From Candidatus Methanoplasma reticulitermitis (lineage in GTDB: Archaea; Thermoplasmatota; Thermoplasmata; Methanomassiliicoccales; Methanomethylophilaceae): DNA of 9,277 bases. Each line of letters opens with the position of its first letter. Positions within the stretch are counted from its first letter, which is position 1. Positions 1-6,898 of the stretch are shown piece by piece. The translations under genes and the position numbers were made by a program. The notes below the pieces were generated by a model. It did no database searches and had not been told where the DNA came from. It was given only the letters and a program-made list of their open reading frames with translations. The stretch is from contig JAITTK010000075.1 of the NCBI GenBank assembly GCA_031287135.1, forward strand, positions 1 through 9,277, read 5' to 3'.

Positions 1-1784
1 TTTATTACGTAAACTTCGCCTAATCCTGACATTTTTCCATTGCGATTGCAACGTCCAGCCGCTTGTGCCACAGAGTCGATACCAGCCATGCAACGTATCA
101 CTGTCTCAAAATCCACATCCACACCCGCTTCTATCAATTGTGTACTGATGCAGATAGTATTTTCTCCATTGCTCAGACTATTTCTAACTTCCGAGAGGAC
201 TTTCATCCTATGGGCTGCACACATGTTTGTACTCAAATGATAAGTATCGGCATCATCTCCGAGTAAATCAACAACATTCATGTGGATATCTTTCGCCATT
301 GATTTTGTATTTGTAATTACCAGCACACTTTTGCCGCTACGCCTCTTATCTGAAACGAGACTCGCTATTTTATTCGCATCCCATGTCGTATCATCTGGTT
401 TCACAACCTCTACGCGTTTCATCGATTTAAACAACTCTTCAGAGTCGCCTATGATTTTAGATGTTGGTCCCATGGGATATTTCAGAAGTTCACTGCTCAG
501 TAGTGGTTGTGTTGCAGTACATAATACCACTGATGAGTTGCACCACCCCGTTAAAAAATTAATCGCCTCGTTGAACATGTAGATCAATTTTATCGGCAAT
601 GTCTGGATTTCATCAAATATTATAACCGAATTTGCAAGATTGTGCATCCTCCTGGCACACTTGGTACCCGAGGAGAATAGTGTATCCATAAACTGTACCA
701 TAGTGGTGAAAATAATGGGGGAATCCCATGGATCCGATGAATGTCTCCAAGGATTCTCCTGGTCATCGCCCGTATCTCCTGCATCTACATTGGAATGATA
801 TTCTCTGACGATATTTTCATTTTCTCTTTCGATTGCATCTCTCACCACTTGTGCATTTTGATCAATGATTGACGTGTATGGAATCACATAGATTATCCTA
901 TCCATGTTGTGGTTCCTTAAGTGTTCCAATGCAAATCTGAGACTGGATAAAGTTTTTCCACCGCCAGTAGGGACAGATAATGAAAAGATGCCTCTATTGC
1001 ACGATGATGCGTCATGGCAACAGTCGGATATTTTTAATCTTATTTTATTAATCATGTCCATTCCATCGAATTTGGACATGTGGTCATAGTACCGGGTGAT
1101 TATTACTTCCCAGTCGATTCCTTCCTTTTCCAGAATTGTACCATTATTGAAATTCGCAGTATCGGTGTGATCGGCATCGATTAAACAGCTAAGAATGAAT
1201 CTTGCTAGAAGGCCCTTTCTAAACTGACTGCTTAATTCATCTATAGATCGGGATCTGATGTCCATAATGAGCGAAGCAAGAGAATCGACCGCTACCTTAT
1301 GAATTGAGTCCGCCTCAAGTATCATACTTTGGTCCACGTTCTGCTTTATTTCATCCAGGTTGGAATCTTTTTTCATACGTCTATTGAATCTATCCTCTCC
1401 CTTGGCAGAGATACAATCTATTAATCCGGAGTGATGGGATGCGATTATCAGTTCCATCATCTGTTCGGCCGCGAGTATGCAACCAGGCTATATGCTAGAC
1501 GCGGCTGTTTCAATAATATATTGGGCACCTGCTGTAGAATGATCAATATCACCACGCCCTGCGGACGAGTGACCCAGAATATACTCTCTGAATAAGCTTG
1601 TGGCCTTTCCGAAATCGTGTAACAGCCCTATATATCGCCCTACGCTCTCCAGACCTATTTTCGAACAATTGATCTCTGCGAAATAAGCCGTATTCCTCAG
1701 ATGGTCCTCCAATCTCTGAACGTCTCCGGTTGACTCCCTAATGTGCGCAATACATCCCACAATGTCGCTTCCAGCCCTATTCAT
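1..1784 (-). CDS. cas3: CRISPR-associated nuclease/helicase Cas3 with in-frame TAG (3' end outside window)
   Basis: Cas3 is the nuclease-helicase that Cascade recruits to unwind and degrade target DNA in type I CRISPR immunity. I translated the minus strand from ATG 1784; 594 codons are visible and the C-terminus lies beyond base 1. The N-terminal HD nuclease shows AHI (H14), LLHDFGK (H56, D57), H82, SHHSGL (H117, H118) and LIDADH (about 201-206). The SF2 helicase shows Walker A PTGGGKT (about 272-278), DEIQ (391-394), CTATQP (422-427), STQLIEAGVDV and AGRCNRNG near 576-583. Codon 99 (1490-1488) is TAG, yet the frame stays open for 495 more codons with every motif in order. Stopping there would lose H117/H118 and the whole helicase. 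I infer UAG readthrough as pyrrolysine; a recent nonsense mutation is the alternative. ATG 1784 is preferred because it sits just before the HD motif and 35 bp after a TATA box. Subtype I-E is inferred from the nearby repeat. Confidence 0.9.
1488..1490 (-). other. In-frame amber (TAG) codon 99 of cas3, candidate pyrrolysine site
   Basis: The codon lies in the HD domain between the ligand H82 and the HH pair at 117-118, in the context SSI-TAG-PGCIL. Reading resumes in the same frame with no indel. All other stops at gene ends in the window are TAA or TGA. In Methanomassiliicoccales and Methanosarcinaceae UAG is decoded by the pylT/pylS system, so recoding is plausible; the pyl genes are not in this window. 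Confidence 0.6.
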
Positions 1785-1815
1785 TCGACTTATCAAATAT
1801 GTACCTGTGTCTAAA

Positions 1816-1823
1816 GTATATAA
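1816..1823 (-). promoter_or_regulatory. TATA box of cas3
   Basis: TTATATAC on the minus strand, centred 35 bp before ATG 1784. Initiation about 25 bp downstream would leave a leader of roughly 10 nt. No Shine-Dalgarno sequence is visible before the ATG, which fits a short or absent leader. Confidence 0.45.
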
Positions 1824-1949
1824 TAACAATACACGACGTAATGCTTAACAATCTATCATTTGATTATAATAGTGCTACAGATTATGCCCAATTGTTTTGC
1901 TCACAGAGTGCGGACAATGCGGATTTACACATATGGAATCTATATTGAG

Positions 1950-2022
1950 TGGACTGGGCGAGATTTGAACTCGCGACTTCTTGCTTGCAAAGCAAGCGAT
2001 CTTCCAGCTGATCTACCAGCCC
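1950..2022 (-). tRNA. tRNA-Ala (anticodon UGC)
   Basis: A 73-nt cloverleaf can be folded by eye. The acceptor stem is GGGCTGG with CCAGTCC, the D stem GATC with GATC, the anticodon stem CTTGC with GCAAG around the loop TTTGCAA, and the T stem GCGAG with CTCGC around TTCAAAT. The discriminator base is A73. The third acceptor pair is G3:U70, the main alanine identity element, which agrees with anticodon UGC. CCA is not encoded and I see no intron. It sits between cas3 and the CRISPR leader, on the same strand as cas3. I found no second copy of its 3' end in the window, so there is no sign of an att duplication. Confidence 0.96.
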
Positions 2023-2046
2023 GTTAGCCCTTGAATGAAGAGCCAT

Positions 2047-2054
2047 TATTAAAG
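2047..2054 (-). promoter_or_regulatory. TATA box of tRNA-Ala
   Basis: TTTAATAA on the minus strand, centred about 28 bp before the mature 5' end of the tRNA, a usual distance for archaeal tRNA genes with a short 5' leader. Confidence 0.45.
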
Positions 2055-2064
2055 GATTATTGCA

Positions 2065-2089
2065 TGTTTTCAAAACTGTTCTGAAAACA
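2065..2089. repeat. 8-bp perfect inverted repeat between tRNA-Ala and CRISPR leader
   Basis: Arms TGTTTTCA (2065-2072) and TGAAAACA (2082-2089) with a 9-nt spacer. It could be a protein-binding site upstream of the tRNA promoter or a hairpin. There is no T-tract on either side that would make it a convincing terminator. Confidence 0.3.
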
Positions 2090-2094
2090 GCTCA

Positions 2095-2218
2095 CATCGT
2101 TTTCAATTTTTCGTATATCTCTTTTATTAAGTAGTAGTCTGTGAGAATCCCATATACATCGGCATTCACTGAGATATTAAAAAAATCTGAAAGATCTGGA
2201 AGAGAGTGCTCTTTCAGA
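2095..2218 (+). promoter_or_regulatory. CRISPR leader-like segment
   Basis: An AT-rich segment of about 124 bp directly before the single type I-E repeat. It has TTTTATTAAG near 2121-2130, an A7 tract near 2179-2185, and a perfect 9-bp inverted repeat, TCTGAAAGA (2186-2194) and TCTTTCAGA (2210-2218). The right arm touches the first base of the repeat. Its position and composition suit a leader that drives array transcription and marks the site of spacer insertion. The left boundary is approximate. Confidence 0.45.
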
Positions 2219-2246
2219 GTGTTCCCCGCATAAGCGGGGGTGATCA
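2219..2246 (+). CRISPR. Solitary type I-E CRISPR repeat
   Basis: A 28-nt unit that begins GTGTTCCCCGC and ends GCGGGGGTGATCA, with stem arms CCCCGC (2224-2229) and GCGGGG (2234-2239) around an ATAA loop. This is the classic type I-E repeat pattern; its reverse translation gives ITPAYAGNT, often seen in spurious ORFs over I-E arrays. No second clear copy follows at the expected spacing of about 61 bp, so at most one spacer and a strongly degenerate terminal repeat remain. Orientation is away from cas3. I read it as a leader-end remnant of a collapsed array, or as an array with one spacer. Confidence 0.8.
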
Positions 2247-2323
2247 AATAGATGGATGTCGTTGAGCCTATTTGCGTTGCCGTCATCAGTGAAAATTCGG
2301 GGTGCGTCATGCCGAATGAAAAG

Positions 2324-2383
2324 TTTAGATAAAAACTAAAATTTATTTTGGTTTTTGTCTTAAATTGATTTCAGATAAAAACT
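2324..2383. promoter_or_regulatory. Operator-like palindrome plus third half-site before the AAA ATPase pseudogene
   Basis: An imperfect palindrome has left arm TTTAGATAAAAACTAAAA (2324-2341) and right arm TTTTGGTTTTTGTCTTAAA (2346-2364); its reverse complement TTTAAGACAAAAACCAAAA differs from the left arm by two substitutions and one inserted A. A third half-site, AGATAAAAACTA, begins at 2373, is identical to 2327-2338 and runs into the TATA box. This suggests binding of a dimeric regulator over the promoter, possibly autoregulation; that role is inference. Confidence 0.45.
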
Positions 2384-2390
2384 ATATTTA
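2383..2390 (+). promoter_or_regulatory. TATA box of the AAA ATPase pseudogene
   Basis: TATATTTA, centred 26.5 bp before the ATG at 2413. That spacing predicts a leaderless transcript and is the reason I prefer ATG 2413 over the in-frame ATG at 2404. Confidence 0.45.
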
Positions 2391-2412
2391 TCGAGAGCCG
2401 AATATGTTTTCC

Positions 2413-3692
2413 ATGGACTCCGAGAACGGATCGCCGGCAGAATTCGTTAAGACGAGATACAGGAAAAGGATCGCGGACGATCTGATATCGAAGAATCTGA
2501 AAGCATTCGGCGGGGTTTACATCACGGGTCCGAAATGGTGCGGTAAATCATGGACCGGCATGTACCACTCGAACTCGTTTTTTCTGGTCAATGAGGAAGA
2601 CAGCCCAGACTATGCCCGCCGGCATCCGAAGGATGTCCTGAAAGGGTATTCTCCGCGTCTGATAGACGAATGGCAGATCGTCCCTAAACTATGGGACGAG
2701 GCGCGGCGTGCCGTGGATTTCAGCGACGGACCGGGAAGATTCATATTCACCGGTTCCGCGGCCCCTCCGGCGACAAGATGAAACACAGCGGCATAGGGCG
2801 TTTCGCAAGAATGATGATGAGGCCCATGTCGCTCTTCGAATCCGGACGCAGTTCCGGATCCGTGTCTCTGAGAAGGATGTTTAACGGGACCGAAGAGTAC
2901 GGAGGGATGTCTTCCATCAACCCTTCGGAGATCGCGGGACTGATATGCCGGGGAGGGTGGCCGGCGGGACTCAGACTCGACGATGACATCGCGTCCATGG
3001 TTCCGAGGAATTATATCTCCATGATATCCAGTTCCGATACGAACAGAGCATACGGGAATACATGGAGTTCGGCCACCATGGGGCGCATAGTGAGATCGCT
3101 GGCGCGGAACAATGCCACGTAAGCGAAGATATCCACTATCGTCTCTGATATCACGAACAGAGAGGAACGCATATCGGAACCGACCGCTAAGAAATACCTG
3201 GAGATACAGAAGGACCTCTACCTGATCGTCGAACAGGAAGCATGGGATCCCTCTCCCCGCTCAAGAGAATTCCTCCGCACATCTTCAAAGAGGCATTTCA
3301 TCGATCCGTCGCTTCCCGCGGCGGCCCTCGGACTCGGTCCGAAGAAACTCATGGAGGATACGCGTCTCGCGGGATTCCTTTTCGAATCGCTGTGCTACGG
3401 GGATCTCTGCGTGTACACGGAGAACTCGGGCGGCAGGGTGTATCATTACCGCGATTGATACAATCTCGAGGTCGACTGCATCCTGGAATCCGGAGACGGC
3501 GTATGGGGCGCGGCGGAAGTGAAGATGGGGTCCGACGGCTTAGACAGAGCTGCGGACAATCTACTCGGCCTCAGAAAAAAGATGGCTTCAGAGACATCGG
3601 AACCCGCATTCCTGGCGATCGTCAGCGGGGGCGGGGCATACATGAGGGGCGATGACGTGGCCGTCGTCCCGATTGACTGTCTCGGCCCATGA
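2413..3692 (+). pseudogene. AAA_14/DUF4143 ATPase, broken by one frameshift and two nonsense codons
   Basis: Intact members are P-loop ATPases of the COG1373 type (AAA_14 domain, then a DUF4143 nuclease-like domain); their function is poorly known and they are often multicopy in archaea. The N-terminal part shows Walker A GPKWCGKS (39-46 from ATG 2413), Walker B LIDEWQ (83-88) and the sensor FTGSA. Near 2765-2775 the frame shifts by one base: TCCGGCGAC looks like loss of one G, and frame A ends at TGA 2779-2781. The next frame resumes with KHSGIGRF and RPMSLFESG. It then meets TAA at 3120-3122 within RNNAT-stop-AKISTIVSDITNRE, and TGA at 3456-3458 within YHYRD-stop-YNLEVD. The family C-terminus (NLEVDCIL, WGAAEVKMG) runs to TGA 3690-3692. 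Three independent lesions, none of them TAG, make a functional full-length protein very unlikely. ATG 2404 is an alternative start. Confidence 0.9.
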
Positions 3693-3888
3693 CGGACGCA
3701 TGGCATCGGTTGCAGGTAAGTTATAAAAAAGGATTGCGGGGTGGATGGAATGGGATTAAACCCTGCTTCTCCTTTAGTGAAGAATCCTGTGCTTCTTGGG
3801 GATGCACTTATCTTCAATATCACAATCGTCTGCAGAGTATATTAAGGAAGGCGGGGGAGGTCTCCGAAAGTGCCTGAAAGTGAACGCA
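3693..3888. other. Convergent intergenic gap, nothing recognised
   Basis: 196 bp between the 3' ends of the ATPase pseudogene and arcS. I see no conserved ORF, no RNA gene and no hairpin with a T-tract on either strand. Two G-rich patches (3731-3748 and 3848-3865) only loosely recall the 3' half of the CRISPR repeat. Confidence 0.5.
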
Positions 3889-5574
3889 TTACCATTTCTT
3901 CTTGTGCCTTATCTTGACTGCGATCCCTCTCCTGAGATCCGTCATCTCCCTGCCGGACATCATCGCGACACCGACCGCGACCGTTTTCCCGTTGAGCATC
4001 ACCATGGCTTCATCACCCGGCCTGATGCCTATATCCGCGCCGATGACACCGACCGCGAACAGGTTTCCCTTCATCTCGAAGTCCGTCATCTCCACGGTGT
4101 ATTTCCCGAACCTTGATGCGATCTCCGCACCTTCCAGGGTAAGGGATATCATGCCTCTTTCGGGCGTCATCATCCCCAATTGTATCTTCCCCGCCTCGCC
4201 GTCCCTCATTATCTTCCAGTACGGGAACTTGCCTATCACGTAACTTCCGTCGCTCATCACCGCATCGGCGATATCCCCCCCGAACTGGAATGTCAGGACG
4301 GACCTCACCGTTTCCGTCCTTTCGACCGAGTAGTCCATGGGTATCATATCCGCGGCGGCCCTCCTCAGCGCATCATCGAGATTCCTCAGGGAGACGGGTG
4401 ACACCGGGTCCACGGCGGTCTCCTCCATATCGGCCAGCCCCCTGACCAGTTCGGCATCCTCTCCCAGGTGGCATACGACCTTGTCATAGCCCTGGGAGAT
4501 TATCCGGGACAGCATCGACCGTATCATCTCTTTCTCCTGGCATTTCCATTCCCCCGTCACGGGTATGTCATAGGAGTTGGCTGGATAGAAGATATCCAGC
4601 TCTCTCGGTACGATACCGAGCGGCGACGTCACTATGACCTCGTGCACTAGCGTGTCGTGCTGCGCCGTGTGTATGGCGGATGCGAAGGCCTTGTGCGATT
4701 TGGATATGTGGTACGGCTTCTTCGCCGAGCACGGGAGGAGAAGGAGGATGCGCTTATGTTCGGGTTTCCTGTATCTTTCGGATATCTTCTCGCGGTATAT
4801 CTTCAGATCCGGCCTCCTCAGGGCCTGCGTGGTATTGCATGCGAACCTGGTACCGACCGTGGAGCAGCATTCCTCCTGATATCCGTATCCCGCATCATCG
4901 AATATCCTCAGTGCGGCCACAGACGACGGTGAGGATACCGACCTTTGGTCGACGAGTTCCCTCAGCCTTCCTGATTCTGTGAACATCGCCGTCTTGCGGC
5001 ATTCCGACCTCAGATCTCCGATGTTCTCGCCTGAGACATCGCTTCCCGTGCATACCTCCCCCTCCGGGATCAGACGCATCCCCCTCAGACCCGCCGCCTT
5101 TACCAGGGAATCGTCGAAGATGTCCGCTCCCATGTATGCCAGCAGGGAGAGGGTGGACGGTTCTGCGATACCCAGCATGCACAGCAGCCTGTTGTGTCCG
5201 ATGGATTCCCTTATCCGTATGACGGAATCGACGAGCTTCCTCGGGTCCTTCCTCAATTCGAAGGCATTGGGGACGACGACGACCTCCGTCTCATCGGGTA
5301 TGGTGTGCTCGCCCGTGAACGGCAGCCGTATCACGCATATCCCGTCTTTGCAGAACGGAGGTATGTCTTTCCTCGATGATGCCGAGGTCAGCAGCCCGAT
5401 GTCCAACGGTATCTCCGATCCGAACATGTTCAGTTTCCTGCCCCCGTCGGACACCGAGATGAAGACTTCGCTTTCGCCGTCCGATCCGATTACGAACGGT
5501 GTTTTTATCGAAACGTTCCCTCTGGAATACTCGCATGTCCTTCCTCTTTGGGACCTTCCGATGACGTTCAGCAT
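3889..5574 (-). CDS. arcS: Archaeosine synthase (ArcS/TgtA2)
   Basis: ArcS acts on tRNA already carrying preQ0 at position 15, placed there by TgtA; in most archaea it attaches lysine, and a radical SAM partner (RaSEA) then completes archaeosine. The 561-aa protein has the usual full-length layout. A degenerate TGT-like N-terminal part includes GIAEPSTLSLLAYMGADIFD (135-154) and CNTTQALRRPDLKIY (246-260). The family signature PCSAKKPY is at 281-288, followed by YPANSYDIPVTGEW (330-343). A C-terminal PUA RNA-binding domain covers about 485-561 (IRPGDEAMVML, MSGREMTDLRRGIAVKIR). ATG 5574 has TTAATTAA centred 25.5 bp upstream, suggesting a leaderless transcript. It is transcribed alone and divergently from pyrB; no RaSEA or tgtA gene is in the window. 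It ends in TAA and its composition matches the pyr operon rather than the cas3 region. Confidence 0.92.
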   Translation of the reverse strand: MLNVIGRSQRGRTCEYSRGNVSIKTPFVIGSDGESEVFISVSDGGRKLNMFGSEIPLDIGLLTSASSRKDIPPFCKDGICVIRLPFTGEHTIPDETEVVVVPNAFELRKDPRKLVDSVIRIRESIGHNRLLCMLGIAEPSTLSLLAYMGADIFDDSLVKAAGLRGMRLIPEGEVCTGSDVSGENIGDLRSECRKTAMFTESGRLRELVDQRSVSSPSSVAALRIFDDAGYGYQEECCSTVGTRFACNTTQALRRPDLKIYREKISERYRKPEHKRILLLLPCSAKKPYHISKSHKAFASAIHTAQHDTLVHEVIVTSPLGIVPRELDIFYPANSYDIPVTGEWKCQEKEMIRSMLSRIISQGYDKVVCHLGEDAELVRGLADMEETAVDPVSPVSLRNLDDALRRAAADMIPMDYSVERTETVRSVLTFQFGGDIADAVMSDGSYVIGKFPYWKIMRDGEAGKIQLGMMTPERGMISLTLEGAEIASRFGKYTVEMTDFEMKGNLFAVGVIGADIGIRPGDEAMVMLNGKTVAVGVAMMSGREMTDLRRGIAVKIRHKKKW

Positions 5575-5595
5575 GATTCCTTGAGTGATCTGTGA

Positions 5596-5603
5596 TTAAT
5601 TAA
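5596..5603 (-). promoter_or_regulatory. TATA box of arcS
   Basis: TTAATTAA, centred 25.5 bp before ATG 5574, the spacing of a leaderless archaeal promoter. The sequence is its own reverse complement, so strand rests on the position of arcS. Confidence 0.4.
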
Positions 5604-5697
5604 CATTCCTCTGTTGGGATACGGTACTAAGCGGATTACTGCGACCGTGAAAGGGACCTTAAGTAAAATAGAGTCCGATTTATTTTCGCTGTGATGA

Positions 5698-5723
5698 TTT
5701 TAAGAAAGCGGATTTTCTTAAAA
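5698..5723. repeat. 10-bp perfect inverted repeat, possible operator
   Basis: Arms TTTTAAGAAA (5698-5707) and TTTCTTAAAA (5714-5723) with a GCGGAT spacer. The flanks extend the symmetry (GAT before, ATC after) if one extra A is allowed on the right. No T-tract makes it a convincing terminator, so a dimeric regulator site is the more likely reading. Confidence 0.4.
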
Positions 5724-5811
5724 ATCGTGTTGGTGAAATAATTATCAAATAATTTTATTAGTTTGAAATAAGAAAAATGCGTTCATGCTATTCTACCCTA
5801 CTGTGAATAAT

Positions 5812-5892
5812 ATGAACGAGAGGGAATTCACCGGAAAGCCCAGGAACAGGGCGTACATCGCGGACGGTATATTGGAAATCCTCAAAAGCTGA
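5812..5892 (+). pseudogene. Short ORF resembling the N-terminus of a winged-helix regulator
   Basis: A 26-codon ORF, ATG to TGA. Its second half, KPRNRAYIADGILEILKS, resembles the first helix of archaeal winged-helix regulators (a basic stretch, then an I-x-x-x-ILEIL pattern). The recognition helix and wing are missing, and no frame after the TGA continues the domain. TTTTATTA (5753-5760) lies upstream, but there is no clear ribosome binding site. It is either a truncated regulator remnant or a chance ORF. Confidence 0.3.
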
Positions 5893-5934
5893 CGCTCCCG
5901 TTCGACCCTGGCGATACGGCCTCGGGAAAAAGAG

Positions 5935-5940
5935 TTATAT
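5935..5940 (+). promoter_or_regulatory. TATA box of pyrB
   Basis: TTATAT, centred 25.5 bp before ATG 5963. This spacing predicts initiation at or next to the start codon. A Shine-Dalgarno-like AAGGTGG (5955-5961) also lies one base before the ATG and would not be transcribed in that case, so the start site could be further upstream. Confidence 0.4.
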
Positions 5941-5962
5941 CGTGACGTTTTGATAAGGTGGC

Positions 5963-6898
5963 ATGGACTTCTATGACAAGGACCTTGTTTCCATACGCGA
6001 CCTAGACAGGGAGCAGATCGACTACATTATGGATCTATCGGAAAAGATGATACCTTACGCCAGAGGCGAGAAGGTCAGGAAGGTGCTTGACGGCAAGGTG
6101 CTCGGCAACCTGTTCTTCGAACCGTCGACCAGAACTAAACTTTCGTTCGAGAGTGCGGCTGGAAGACTCGGATGCAATGTCATAGATGTTTCCGAGATGT
6201 CCATGACCTCCATGTCGAAAGGGGAGACGCTCGCCGATACCATCAAGATGGTGGATGCATACTGCGATGTTATAGTGCTCAGGCATCCGCACGAAGGGGC
6301 GGCGAGGCTTGCGGCGAAGTTCTCGGAGAATCCCGTCATCAACGCCGGGGACGGTGCGGGATCCCATCCGACACAGACCCTTCTGGATCTCTTCACGATG
6401 CGGTCCGCCAAGGGATCGCTGGACGGTCTGAACGTAGTCCTGGTGGGGGATCTGAAATACGGGCGCACGGTGCACTCCCTCGCGGAAGCGCTGACGATGT
6501 TCGGCGCTAAGCTCACTTTCGTGGCTCCGGAGTCCCTCCAGATGCCATCAGACACATTCAACCACATCGTCGAGAGAGGCTGCCGGCCCGTGAAGACGCC
6601 GGTTCTCGAGGATGCGATCGGCCAGGCCGATGTCCTTTATGTGACGCGGATACAGAGGGAACGGTTCCCGGACCCCGCCGAATACCAGAAGGTCGCCGGT
6701 ATGTACAGGATCGACAACGCCATGCTGAGAGAGGCAAAGAGCGATATGATCGTCATGCATCCTCTGCCGAGGGTCGATGAGATATCCCCCGAGGTCGATT
6801 CGACGCCCCATGCAAAATATTTCGAGCAGGCATTCAACGGAGTGCCGGTCAGGATGGCACTGCTCTGCGCGATACTCGGAGGTGACATCGATGGATAA
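5963..6898 (+). CDS. pyrB: Aspartate carbamoyltransferase, catalytic subunit
   Basis: PyrB condenses carbamoyl phosphate and aspartate to N-carbamoyl-aspartate, the committed step of pyrimidine synthesis in the cytoplasm. At 311 aa it has the normal family length. The carbamoyl-phosphate loop is FFEPSTRTKLSFE (51-63, with S55-T-R-T58). MSKGETLADT (84-93) carries the catalytic-loop lysine K86. RHPHEGAA (107-114), SHPTQ (134-138), DLKYGRTVHSL (163-173), VTRIQRERF (227-235) and MHPLPRVDEI (265-274) supply the remaining active-site residues. YFEQAFNGVPVRMALL (286-301) is the typical C-terminus. All key residues are present. Its stop overlaps the pyrI start by 8 bp, so the two subunits are translated as a coupled pair, as expected for a PyrB6-PyrI6 type holoenzyme. 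Confidence 0.98.
   Translation: MDFYDKDLVSIRDLDREQIDYIMDLSEKMIPYARGEKVRKVLDGKVLGNLFFEPSTRTKLSFESAAGRLGCNVIDVSEMSMTSMSKGETLADTIKMVDAYCDVIVLRHPHEGAARLAAKFSENPVINAGDGAGSHPTQTLLDLFTMRSAKGSLDGLNVVLVGDLKYGRTVHSLAEALTMFGAKLTFVAPESLQMPSDTFNHIVERGCRPVKTPVLEDAIGQADVLYVTRIQRERFPDPAEYQKVAGMYRIDNAMLREAKSDMIVMHPLPRVDEISPEVDSTPHAKYFEQAFNGVPVRMALLCAILGGDIDG
6878..6885 (+). promoter_or_regulatory. Shine-Dalgarno sequence of pyrI
   Basis: GGAGGTGA inside the end of pyrB, five bases before ATG 6891. It is a near-perfect match to the anti-Shine-Dalgarno sequence, the strongest in the window, and decides the pyrI start. Confidence 0.8.

Larger units (their letters stand above)
5575..5962. other. Divergent arcS-pyrB intergenic region
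   Basis: 388 bp between two divergent genes. It holds the arcS and pyrB promoters at its ends, a perfect inverted repeat at 5698-5723, an AT-rich stretch at 5730-5770 with AAATAATT twice (5736-5743, 5747-5754) and the TATA-like TTTTATTA (5753-5760), and a 26-codon ORF at 5812-5892. Nothing else is recognised. The content suggests that a regulator gene once stood here. Confidence 0.5.

Noticed and set aside
904..1089. Plus-strand ORFs across 40-1089
   Set aside because: All are antisense to the continuous Cas3 frame, which carries the helicase motifs.
1882..2073. 63-aa minus-strand ORF
   Set aside because: It covers the whole tRNA-Ala gene and its flanks; the reading frame is incidental.
2092..2310. 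72-aa minus-strand ORF containing ITPAYAGNT
   Set aside because: The ITPAYAGNT segment is the reverse translation of the type I-E repeat; the ORF runs over the leader and repeat and has no promoter or family resemblance.
3731..3865. G-rich patches at 3731-3748 and 3848-3865 loosely like the 3' half of the CRISPR repeat
   Set aside because: They lack the CCCCGC arm and the GTGATCA end, and their spacing does not fit an array unit; chance similarity in G-rich DNA.
4979..5584. 201-aa plus-strand ORF opposite arcS
   Set aside because: It is antisense to the conserved arcS coding sequence and shows no domain; a high-GC shadow frame.
5780..5818. 7-bp inverted repeat CGTTCAT / ATGAACG around the start of the 26-codon ORF
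   Set aside because: Short arms with a 25-nt spacer are expected by chance in this length of sequence.
6055..6567. 170-aa minus-strand ORF opposite pyrB
   Set aside because: Antisense shadow of pyrB, with all the conservation on the other strand.
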